DNA of 7,060 bases from an uncultured Eubacteriales bacterium (GCA_900313405.1 OMQY01000073.1:1-7060), one strand, 5' to 3'. Shown: positions 1 through 5,546, counted from the first letter of the stretch. The notes: generated from the letters alone by a model not told the origin. A program made the numbers and translations.

Positions 1-795
1 CCGGAGAGAATGAAGACCGTTCACGTCGAGACAACAGTCGATTCAACCAACAAGAGACTTAAGGAACTCGGTTATGACGGTTGTCCTTCCGGTACAGTGA
101 TCATCGCCAATGAGCAGACGAGCGGAAGAGGCCGTCTCGGACGTTCATTCTCTTCGCCTTCCGATACCGGCATATATCTTTCCATACTTTTCCGTCCGGA
201 CACGTCTCCTTCCGATACAAGCACCGTGACCGCACGGGCCGCAGTTGCCGTAAGTGATGCGATCAACCGTGCCGTCGGCGTGACTCCGGGTATCAAATGG
301 GTCAACGACCTCGTCCTCGGAGGGCATAAGATCTGCGGGATCCTGACAGAGCTGTCGATAGAGAGCGAGACATCAAGGATCGACAACATCGTTATCGGCA
401 TAGGGGTCAACGTTAATAACACGATCGAAGACTTTCCCGAGGAGATACGATCCACCGCATCTTCTCTGGCAATGGAATGTCCGGATAAACGGGATAAGCT
501 GAACCGTTCAGACATAGCGGCACATATGGTCCTTGAACTTGACCGACTGATAAAGAGCTGGCCCGACGATTCCGAATACTATCTGAAGCGATATCGCGAA
601 CTCAGCGCTACCGTCGGACAAGAAGTCACGGTATTCCCTGTCGCCGGGCGCAAAGATACTGCTGTTCAGGGCCGAAGAGGAACTGCCGTCGCCATCAATG
701 ATGATTTCTCACTTAAGGTTGTTTTCGATGACGGTACAGACGAAGACCTGAGCAGCGGCGAAGTCAGCGTCAGAGGATTATACGGCTACGCCTGA
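1..795 (+). CDS. birA: Biotin--[acetyl-CoA-carboxylase] ligase (BirA/BPL), 5' end possibly outside the window
   Basis: Biotin protein ligase activates biotin with ATP to biotinoyl-AMP and transfers it to a lysine of biotin carrier domains, such as those of acetyl-CoA or pyruvate carboxylase, in the cytoplasm. Counting from the ATG at 10 (261 aa), I see the family motifs in order: DSTN at 11-14, the biotin/ATP loop GRGRLGR at 39-45, KWVND at 96-100 with the expected catalytic lysine K96, KICGIL at 107-112, and GIGVNVN at 130-136. A C-terminal SH3-like beta domain covers about 200-258. The start is uncertain. The frame is open to the left edge (Pro-Glu-Arg before the Met), and the purine-rich GGAGAG sits only a few bases from the ATG, too close for a normal Shine-Dalgarno. 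The gene may therefore continue upstream into an N-terminal helix-turn-helix domain, as in regulatory BirA proteins; otherwise it is a monofunctional ligase. The stop at 793-795 is 6 bp from the convergent comEA stop. The family call is firm. Confidence 0.93.
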   Translation, partial: PERMKTVHVETTVDSTNKRLKELGYDGCPSGTVIIANEQTSGRGRLGRSFSSPSDTGIYLSILFRPDTSPSDTSTVTARAAVAVSDAINRAVGVTPGIKWVNDLVLGGHKICGILTELSIESETSRIDNIVIGIGVNVNNTIEDFPEEIRSTASSLAMECPDKRDKLNRSDIAAHMVLELDRLIKSWPDDSEYYLKRYRELSATVGQEVTVFPVAGRKDTAVQGRRGTAVAINDDFSLKVVFDDGTDEDLSSGEVSVRGLYGYA

Positions 796-801
796 TAAAC
801 G

Positions 802-1485
802 TCAGTTTACACATATCAGCCCGCTTATCCTTGAGAAACGCCCCTCTCCGATGCCGGATACATTCATCAGTTCCCTTATGTCATCGAAGGCATCTGCCTG
901 CCGGTACTCGATGATCGCCCGGGCTGTTACTTCACCTATCCCGGGAAGCGTCATCAATTCATTGATATCCGCCGTATTTATATTTACAAGACCTACTGAC
1001 GCGCCATCCTCATCACTTCCCGTAAGCCCCGTATCATCCGCATCTATGAGTATGGGGTCCACATCGTATATTCCGCCTTCCGGCTCATCCTCTCCGGCAA
1101 ATGGAATGTAGACCGAGATATTCGAATCCAGAACATATACCAGATTCACCTTCTCTGACGCTGCATCAGACGTCATTCCTCCTGCCATTAGGACAACGTC
1201 ATTAAGAAGTGCGCCGGAATGGAGTTCATACACTCCGGGATCCCTGACTGCCCCGCAGATATATACACTGATCGTCTTTATCCGAGTCTCTTCAAGAGTA
1301 GTGTCCCCGGCCTCGGTCTCCCCGATGTCAGTCTCTTCAGCATCAGATCTGTTGACTGTGATCCCCGAAGTCCCAGGCTTACTCAGAAAGCTGCCTTTAC
1401 AGATCATGTTATAGCCGACACTGAGCAGTATCATCAGCACAAAAGCCGCAGGATACAGGAGTCTTTTGTATGCTTTGTGTTTCAT
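802..1485 (-). CDS. comEA: ComEA-family DNA-binding protein (SLBB + helix-hairpin-helix)
   Basis: This 227-aa protein resembles the membrane-anchored DNA receptor of natural transformation, which binds double-stranded DNA outside the cell and passes it to the ComEC channel. An N-terminal hydrophobic segment at about residues 9-28, after a Lys/Arg-rich start, is a likely signal anchor. An acidic, Thr/Glu-rich linker follows (about 40-68). Then comes a SLBB-like domain at about 72-130 (VYICGAVRDPGVYEL, then NDVVLMAGG), and a second acidic Asp/Gly-rich linker at about 131-163. Tandem helix-hairpin-helix motifs close the protein: VNINTADINELMTLPGIGE at 167-185 and a second centred on VSGIGE at 209-214. 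The start is supported by GAGGTG a few bases upstream. No comEC or other competence gene lies in the window, so a role in transformation is inferred from family. The gene is divergent from the precursor peptide gene, with 177 bp between the start codons. Confidence 0.92.
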   Translation of the reverse strand: MKHKAYKRLLYPAAFVLMILLSVGYNMICKGSFLSKPGTSGITVNRSDAEETDIGETEAGDTTLEETRIKTISVYICGAVRDPGVYELHSGALLNDVVLMAGGMTSDAASEKVNLVYVLDSNISVYIPFAGEDEPEGGIYDVDPILIDADDTGLTGSDEDGASVGLVNINTADINELMTLPGIGEVTARAIIEYRQADAFDDIRELMNVSGIGEGRFSRISGLICVN

Positions 1486-1540
1486 GGCTCACCTCGTCTT
1501 TTTTGGATAATGATAGACGATTACGGCACTTCAAAATCTC

Positions 1541-1590
1541 ACAATTCATAACAATTCGCGACAAAACCCGACAATTCATAACAATCCTGC
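1541..1590. repeat. Five tandem 10-bp units, possible regulator-binding array
   Basis: Five consecutive 10-bp units start at 1541, 1551, 1561, 1571 and 1581. They read acaattcata, acaattcgcg, acaaaacccg, acaattcata and acaatcctgc. All begin ACAA, and units 1 and 4 are identical; a 15-bp stretch recurs exactly at 1541-1555 and 1571-1585. The 10-bp period places each unit on the same DNA face. ACAATTCAT resembles, as I recall it, the direct-repeat half-site of streptococcal ComE (aCAnTTcaG), a LytTR regulator, where two half-sites lie about two turns apart. The array ends about 33 bp upstream of the candidate -10 of the peptide gene, a position suited to an activator. A regulatory role is inferred. 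The repeats themselves are plain in the sequence. Confidence 0.7.
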
Positions 1591-1620
1591 CCCACCCTCT
1601 GTTCGAAGCAAGGCATTAAG

Positions 1621-1629
1621 TGATAAAAT
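1621..1629 (+). promoter_or_regulatory. Candidate extended -10 promoter of the peptide gene
   Basis: TGATAAAAT is an extended -10 element: a TGn followed by TAAAAT, five of six matches to TATAAT. An overlapping alternative, TATGAT, lies at 1629-1634. No good -35 hexamer is present 16-18 bp upstream (around 1601-1607), which would fit a promoter that needs an activator. Transcription would start near 1636 and give a leader of about 27 nt. Confidence 0.45.
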
Positions 1630-1647
1630 ATGATAAATCTATGCTCG

Positions 1648-1655
1648 AAAGGAAG
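1648..1655 (+). promoter_or_regulatory. Ribosome binding site that sets the peptide start at 1663
   Basis: AAAGGAAG lies 7 nt before the ATG at 1663. An in-frame ATG at 1630 exists, but it overlaps the candidate promoter and lacks a Shine-Dalgarno. The leader also starts naturally with MKTTADFIERL at 1663. Confidence 0.8.
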
Positions 1656-1662
1656 TGTTACC

Positions 1663-1977
1663 ATGAAGACTACAGCCGATTTTATTGAAAGACTGCGTAA
1701 CGATGAAGCCTTTACAAATGAGATCAAAGAGAAGGTAAGCACTGCGCTGGAGAACGGATCAACAGACTATACTCAGACCCTGATCGATATCGGTGCCGAA
1801 TACGGATATGAGATAGATGGCAGTATGATCACGGAGCTCAATTCCGACGTAGATGTACTCTCAGAGGAAGAGCTCGGCAAAGTGTCCGGAGGAACACTTC
1901 CCATTATTGTGAGCACAGGCGTTTCGATATCTTTAGCCGTTACATGCGATCTTGTCCAGTCGATCATGGATTCTTAA
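1663..1977 (+). CDS. Putative RiPP/bacteriocin precursor with Nif11-like leader and double-glycine site
   Basis: This 104-aa protein has the layout of a ribosomally made, modified peptide precursor. Residues 5-50 (starting ADFIERLRNDEAF, ending IGAEYGYEI) look like a Nif11-type leader: an amphipathic helix, then a Gly-Tyr motif. The leader ends with LSEEELGKVSGG (66-77), a typical double-glycine cleavage site for a C39-peptidase ABC exporter. The predicted core is the last 27 residues (78-104). It is hydrophobic and rich in Ser/Thr (T78, S84, T85, S88, S90, T94, S100, S104), with a single cysteine at C95. Leaders of this type are known in class II lanthipeptides and related RiPPs; one Cys with upstream Ser/Thr could form at most one thioether ring. 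No modifying enzyme, protease-exporter or immunity gene is in the window, so the product is unknown and could also be a secreted signal peptide. The gene appears monocistronic, between its own promoter and terminator. Confidence 0.8.
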   Translation: MKTTADFIERLRNDEAFTNEIKEKVSTALENGSTDYTQTLIDIGAEYGYEIDGSMITELNSDVDVLSEEELGKVSGGTLPIIVSTGVSISLAVTCDLVQSIMDS

Positions 1978-2003
1978 GTAATAACTATAATCGATAGTAT
2001 CTT

Positions 2004-2040
2004 ACAGGTCTGTCTCTTATCAGAGGCAGACCTGTTTTTT
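2004..2040 (+). terminator. Strong intrinsic terminator of the peptide gene
   Basis: A 14-bp stem pairs 2004-2017 (ACAGGTCTGTCTCT) with 2022-2035 (AGAGGCAGACCTGT). It is fully paired apart from one wobble, with a 4-nt loop tatc and a T-run to 2040. It lies 26 bp after the peptide stop codon. Confidence 0.92.
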
Positions 2041-2097
2041 GCGGGATACCACGCGGGGGTGATACACGCAAGACTCGAGATGCTGCCGTCTTGTGTG

Positions 2098-2256
2098 TTT
2101 TTACCTGTTTTTGTAACCACCGTGGGTACGGATCCGTGTAAATTCGGCTGTTTTTACCCGGTTTGGTAACCACGGTGGTTAACTGTTTGTGTAAATCTGC
2201 AGTTTTTTACCTGATTCCTTACCCACCGTGGGTAACATTCCGTGTAAATCGACACA
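2098..2256. repeat. Three 53-bp tandem repeats with nested dyad symmetry
   Basis: Three units start at 2098, 2151 and 2204, an exact 53-bp period. Each begins TTTTTACC, has a central palindrome, and has GTGTAAAT about 38 bp into the unit. The palindromes are GTAACCAC-C-GTGGGTAC (2113-2129, one mismatch between arms), TAACCAC-G-GTGGTTA (2167-2181, perfect) and TTACCCAC-C-GTGGGTAA (2219-2235, perfect). In all three units the outer TTTAC and GTAAA words are also symmetric about the same central base, giving a nested dyad about 43 bp long. The bases between these words vary. A weak similar motif at about 2046-2063 is out of phase and may be a decayed copy. The array lies between two convergent transcription units. 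Its function is unknown. Confidence 0.85.
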
Positions 2257-2273
2257 GCACAAGTTCAACGACC

Positions 2274-2307
2274 AAACAAAAGAGCTGCCTCACGCGAAGA
2301 CAGCTCT
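2274..2307 (-). terminator. Intrinsic terminator downstream of rsfS
   Basis: Read on the minus strand, AGAGCTGTCT (2307-2298) pairs with AGGCAGCTCT (2290-2281) through ten pairs including one wobble. The loop is 7 nt, and TTTGTTT follows. It lies 28 bp after the rsfS stop and probably ends the whole minus-strand gene run. Confidence 0.78.
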
Positions 2308-2335
2308 TGTATCTTACTTAAATATAGCAGAACCT

Positions 2336-2674
2336 TTATACATCGGGTCTCTTGGTCTCCCAGAGCTGCTCGAGATTGTAATTGGCTCTCTCTTCGGGAT
2401 GGAAAACATGAACGACAACATCCTTATAGTCGATAAGGACCCATCTGTCTCCCGAGCGTCCCTCTATGTGATCGGGATAGATCCCGAGGTCATTCTTGAT
2501 AACAAACTCGACCTCATCAGCCAATGCCTTGATCTGTGTGGTGGAATTACCGCTGCAGATAACGAAATAGTCCGCCAGTGTAGTCTTGTCAGCCACATCG
2601 AGCACTTCTATATCGATTCCCTTCTTGGAATCGAGTATCTCAACGATCTTGTCAGCGAATTCTTTACTGTCCAT
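2336..2674 (-). CDS. rsfS: Ribosomal silencing factor RsfS (Iojap/YbeB family)
   Basis: RsfS binds ribosomal protein L14 on the 50S subunit and blocks joining with the 30S subunit, lowering translation when nutrients are short. The 112-aa length is normal. Family features are clear: an N-terminal helix (MDSKEFADKIVEILDSKKG), the core DYFVICSGNSTTQIKAL at 35-51, EGRSGDRWVLIDYKDVVVHVF at 71-91, and the closing R..Y.LE.LW at 96-105. The start is supported by AAAGGAG about 7 nt upstream. The gene follows nadD-yqeK, a common order in Firmicutes. The 63-bp gap contains a candidate promoter, so rsfS may be expressed both from the upstream run and on its own. A terminator follows. Confidence 0.96.
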   Translation of the reverse strand: MDSKEFADKIVEILDSKKGIDIEVLDVADKTTLADYFVICSGNSTTQIKALADEVEFVIKNDLGIYPDHIEGRSGDRWVLIDYKDVVVHVFHPEERANYNLEQLWETKRPDV

Positions 2675-2727
2675 GTGTATCTCCTTTTTTGTAATTATTA
2701 ACCGGACGGTTCCCTTGATCTTCTTCT

Positions 2728-2736
2728 ATTATATCA
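2728..2736 (-). promoter_or_regulatory. Candidate extended -10 promoter of rsfS
   Basis: On the minus strand TGATATAAT gives an extended TGn and a perfect TATAAT. There is no recognisable -35, since that position falls inside the end of the nadD-yqeK coding region. Transcription would start near 2721 and give a leader of about 46 nt. That leader carries a small palindrome (AACCG-TC-CGGTT, 2700-2711) of unknown meaning. Confidence 0.55.
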
Positions 2737-2737
2737 T

Positions 2738-3961
2738 TCAAATGCCCAGACTCTCCATAAAGTCTGAAGTCAGAGGATGTAGTTCTCTTCCCTGTGCCTT
2801 AAACTTGTCTCTTATAGATGAAGCGCACATCCTCAATGCCTCATCAATATCGGTCTCGGCCGCGCGTCTTATCTCCGTAAGATCCGTATATGTCCTGGAA
2901 GGCTCGATCTTGTCGGCGAGAAAGACTATCTTGGCGAGGATACTCATATTGCCGCATCCGGTGGTATGGTATGTGATGGCATCAAGGATCTCGGGATCGT
3001 CCACTCCGAACTCGGATGCCGCGAACACTGCGCCGGCCGGGGAATGGAGAAGCTTACGGTCGGTAAAGACATCCCCCGAACGCTTGCGCGCCATATCGCG
3101 CTGGATCTCAATAGGGAGTTCTTTGGCACAATCGTGAAGCGCACCGGCGATCAGAGCTTTCCCGGCATCGGCTCCGTACATATGAGCATATCTGCAGGAC
3201 AGAAGTCCGACATTCAATGTGTGCAGCAGACGTTTCTGACAGAGGAACGGGTACAGTCCGACCGCAATATCAAGGAACTGCTCAGCAGTATCATCGCTCA
3301 CATGATCAAGGACGTTGACACCGGTATACATTGCGTGTGTCTTGATAAAATCCCGTGCTGCTTCAGGGACATCGTCATAATCGCCTTCTCTGCGGATATA
3401 AGAAGAGGCGGCCTCTACTTCATCTATCATGAAGATCTCCGGTCTTTTACCGAAGATCGCAAAGAGCCTGTCAGCCTCTGCCTCGACGTCAACTCCGTCG
3501 CCGGGACGGGACGCTGTCAGAAGATCAGCATATGACAGGATCTTATCCGGCATATACCATGTGTCGAACTGAGGGAGGATATCAGAACCTACGATCCAGT
3601 AAAAAGTATGATCTTCGGATGCTTTCTTCGGTTTGACCCCGTGCTCGACGAGAAAGGCTTCTATATAATCCCTGTCACACAACCTCTCGAGAGTAACAGC
3701 AGTATAGCTGATACCGTCGATAAAGAATTCGATATCACAAAGATATACAGGGAGCTTATCAAGTTCACTCTCAATGACTTCCTTCATCATATAGAACCGG
3801 TAGGGCGCGGCGCTCGAAGCTCTTCCACGCTTGAAGGAATTCCGGACAGACGGGATAACGATAACAGCATCAACAAGACCGCTGTTAAGCGCACCCTTTA
3901 TCATCGATACGTGACCATTGTGAACCGGGTCGAACGAACCGCCGAACAGACCGATCCTCAT
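2738..3961 (-). CDS. nadD: Fused nicotinate-nucleotide adenylyltransferase (NadD) and YqeK-type HD hydrolase
   Basis: This is one 407-aa protein with two enzyme domains. Residues 1-210 are NadD, which makes nicotinate adenine dinucleotide from NaMN and ATP in NAD synthesis. Visible motifs are GGSFDPVHNGH at 7-17 (nucleotidyltransferase signature), IVGSD at 123-127, the W of FDTWYMPDKIL at 132-142, and SSYIRR at 186-191, matching the family SSxxIR. Residues 215-407 are a YqeK-type HD domain, a family shown to hydrolyse symmetrical Ap4A. Its metal ligands appear intact: H247, H276-D277, H306, H332 and D350. In many Firmicutes these are adjacent separate genes; here no stop or start separates them. 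The usual PPHK substrate loop is altered in NadD (RNSFKRGR at 40-47). The start lies 5 bp after the purD stop without a clear Shine-Dalgarno, suggesting translational coupling. Confidence 0.93.
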   Translation of the reverse strand: MRIGLFGGSFDPVHNGHVSMIKGALNSGLVDAVIVIPSVRNSFKRGRASSAAPYRFYMMKEVIESELDKLPVYLCDIEFFIDGISYTAVTLERLCDRDYIEAFLVEHGVKPKKASEDHTFYWIVGSDILPQFDTWYMPDKILSYADLLTASRPGDGVDVEAEADRLFAIFGKRPEIFMIDEVEAASSYIRREGDYDDVPEAARDFIKTHAMYTGVNVLDHVSDDTAEQFLDIAVGLYPFLCQKRLLHTLNVGLLSCRYAHMYGADAGKALIAGALHDCAKELPIEIQRDMARKRSGDVFTDRKLLHSPAGAVFAASEFGVDDPEILDAITYHTTGCGNMSILAKIVFLADKIEPSRTYTDLTEIRRAAETDIDEALRMCASSIRDKFKAQGRELHPLTSDFMESLGI

Positions 3962-3966
3962 CTGTA

Positions 3967-5223
3967 TCAGCCCAGAGTCCTTCCTATATCCGTACGATAG
4001 TGACAGTCGGTAAAGGAGATCTTCTTAACGCCTTCATAAGCGCCGTCGATAGCCTCATCGAGCGTGTCGCCTTCATCATATACACAGAGGACACGACCGC
4101 CGCTCGTTACCAGTTCGCCGTTCTCATTGATAGCCGTTCCCGCCTGGAAAACGAGCTTGCCGCATGTATCGATACCCGTGATCTCATAGCCCTTCTTATA
4201 GCTGACAGGATATCCGCCGGATGCCATAACGACTACGCATGACTTCTTATCGCGCCACTTGATATCGATCTTATCGAGCTTACCGTCGATAACGGCATCG
4301 ATAATGTTGACCAGATCGGTCTCGAGAAGCGGCAGGATAGCCTGAACTTCAGGATCACCGAACCTGCAGTTATATTCAACGACCTTAGGTCCTTCGCTCG
4401 TGAGCATAAGTCCGAAATAGATAACACCCTTGAACGGTCTTCCCTGCATCTTAAGAGCCTCGACCGTAGGATCGATGATAGTCTTACGGATAAGGGCCAT
4501 ATCTGCTTCGGAGAGATCGGCGCCGGGTGTTACGGCACCCATGCCGCCCGTATTAAGGCCTTCGTCATGATCATTTACTCTCTTGTGGTCTCTCGAAGAG
4601 ATCATGGGAACGGCATGCTCACCGTCAGCGAAAGCAAGGATCGTAAGCTCAGGGCCCTCCATGCATTCCTCGATAACGACGGTACTGCCTGCGTCTCCGA
4701 ACTTCTTATCACTCATCATCGACTTAACAGCCGCCTTGGCCTCCTCGAGGTCCTTTGCAATGATAACGCCCTTGCCGAGCGCGAGACCGTCGCACTTGAT
4801 AACGATAGGCATCTTCTGTCTCTCGAGATACTCAAGAGCAGCCTGCTCATCATCGAAAAGCTCATAACGGGCCGTAGGTATATGATATTTACGCATGAGA
4901 TTCTTGGAGAAAGCTTTACTCGACTCGATTATCGCAGCGTTGGCACGCGGACCGAACGCTCTGATACCCTCTGCCTCGAGCCTGTCTACAAGACCGAGAG
5001 ACAGCGGATCTTCGGGAGCAACAACGACAAGGTCGAACTTCTCCCTTACTGCAAATGATACGAGATTCTCGATATCCGTAGCTTTGATATCGATGCACTT
5101 GGCGATACTCGCGATACCTCCGTTACCCGGAGCACAATAGAGCTCATCTACACGCTGACTCTGAGCGAGTTTCCAACAGAGAACATGTTCTCTTCCGCCG
5201 CTTCCTACTACCAAAACCTTCAT
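3967..5223 (-). CDS. purD: Phosphoribosylamine--glycine ligase (GAR synthetase)
   Basis: PurD joins 5-phosphoribosylamine and glycine using ATP to give glycinamide ribonucleotide, the second step of de novo purine synthesis, in the cytoplasm. The 418-aa length is typical. Motifs in order are the N-domain loop GSGGREH at 7-13, SSKAFSKNLM at 101-110, the ATP-grasp loop KCDGLALGKGV at 143-153, EECMEGPELT at 185-194, RDHKRVNDHDEGLNTGGMGA at 211-230, and the metal/ATP site VVEYNCRFGDPE at 281-292. An earlier in-frame ATG at 5268 would add 15 atypical residues. The ATG at 5223 is preferred because MKVLVVGSGG is the family N-terminus and GGAGGT sits 7 nt upstream. No other pur gene is adjacent: purD lies 62 bp after atpC and 5 bp before nadD, so it has left the usual purine operon. 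I see no purine riboswitch upstream. Confidence 0.97.
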   Translation of the reverse strand: MKVLVVGSGGREHVLCWKLAQSQRVDELYCAPGNGGIASIAKCIDIKATDIENLVSFAVREKFDLVVVAPEDPLSLGLVDRLEAEGIRAFGPRANAAIIESSKAFSKNLMRKYHIPTARYELFDDEQAALEYLERQKMPIVIKCDGLALGKGVIIAKDLEEAKAAVKSMMSDKKFGDAGSTVVIEECMEGPELTILAFADGEHAVPMISSRDHKRVNDHDEGLNTGGMGAVTPGADLSEADMALIRKTIIDPTVEALKMQGRPFKGVIYFGLMLTSEGPKVVEYNCRFGDPEVQAILPLLETDLVNIIDAVIDGKLDKIDIKWRDKKSCVVVMASGGYPVSYKKGYEITGIDTCGKLVFQAGTAINENGELVTSGGRVLCVYDEGDTLDEAIDGAYEGVKKISFTDCHYRTDIGRTLG

Positions 5224-5230
5224 AACAAGA

Positions 5231-5236
5231 ACCTCC
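5231..5236 (-). promoter_or_regulatory. Ribosome binding site that sets the purD start
   Basis: GGAGGT on the minus strand lies 7 nt before the ATG at 5223. It is downstream of the alternative in-frame ATG at 5268, so it supports the shorter reading. Confidence 0.85.
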
Positions 5237-5285
5237 GAATCTTCAATAAATAGATAATAACATAACAACTTCAGTTAGTGCATCA

Positions 5286-5546
5286 TTAAGACCATTGAAT
5301 ACTGCCCGTAAGAAGGGTCGTCTTCTCCTGCCCGACCGTCAGTATACCGCCTTCTATCCTGCCTGTCTTCGACTTGCCGTCAGGCAGCACTATCACCGCA
5401 TCGCAGGGCTTTAAGGCCGTAACGAACGGTATGTGCCCCGGAAGGACGGCGAGATCACCCTGAATACCCCGGACTGACAGACTCGCGGCCTGTCCCTCGA
5501 ACATCGTTCCGTCAGGTGATGATATAGACAGATCAAAAGTCTTCAT
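5286..5546 (-). CDS. atpC: F-type ATP synthase epsilon subunit, short form without the C-terminal helical domain
   Basis: Epsilon is part of the central stalk of F1 and links gamma to the membrane c-ring. At 86 aa this copy is much shorter than the usual 130-140 aa. It contains the N-terminal beta-sandwich (FDLSISSPDGTMFEGQA at 4-20 and the signature GDLAVLPGHIPFVTAL at 30-45), ending in strands ILTVGQEKTTLLTGSIQWS at 68-86. The C-terminal two-helix domain, which in many bacteria inhibits ATP hydrolysis and can bind ATP, is absent. Only 62 bp separate the TAA from purD, too few to hold the missing domain, so this is a real short form and not a local frameshift. AGGAAG precedes the start, and the atpD stop is 21 bp upstream. 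Confidence 0.94.
   Translation of the reverse strand: MKTFDLSISSPDGTMFEGQAASLSVRGIQGDLAVLPGHIPFVTALKPCDAVIVLPDGKSKTGRIEGGILTVGQEKTTLLTGSIQWS

Larger units (their letters stand above)
1978..2335. other. Gene-free interval between convergent transcription units
   Basis: This 358-bp stretch has no credible gene. It holds the peptide-gene terminator, an unassigned 57-bp segment (2041-2097), the three 53-bp dyad repeats, and the rsfS terminator. Open frames across it on either strand run through the repeats and hairpins, have no ribosome binding site, and resemble no family. Confidence 0.8.

Noticed and set aside
796..801. Bidirectional terminator between birA and comEA
   Set aside because: No hairpin with a T-run is visible in or around the 6-bp gap.
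1630..1662. Longer start (ATG at 1630) for the precursor peptide
   Set aside because: It overlaps the likely -10 element and lacks a Shine-Dalgarno, while the ATG at 1663 has AAAGGAAG at 7 nt.
1985..2173. Minus-strand small open frame over the terminator and repeats (62 aa)
   Set aside because: It reads through the terminator hairpin and repeat units, lacks a ribosome site, and has arbitrary composition.
2098..2256. CRISPR array
   Set aside because: The conserved parts are short split words inside a 53-bp unit, repeats differ from one another, there are only three units, and no cas gene is near.
2228..2701. Plus-strand open frame opposite rsfS (157 aa)
   Set aside because: It begins inside the third 53-bp repeat, crosses the rsfS terminator and runs antisense to rsfS with no family resemblance.
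5224..5285. Purine riboswitch or atp-operon terminator before purD
   Set aside because: The spacer is only 62 bp, AT-rich, with no stable hairpin or T-run and no aptamer-like core that I can see.
5224..5546. Frameshift explaining the short AtpC
   Set aside because: The 62 bp after the stop cannot encode the missing domain of about 45-50 residues in any frame, and purD starts directly after with a good ribosome site.
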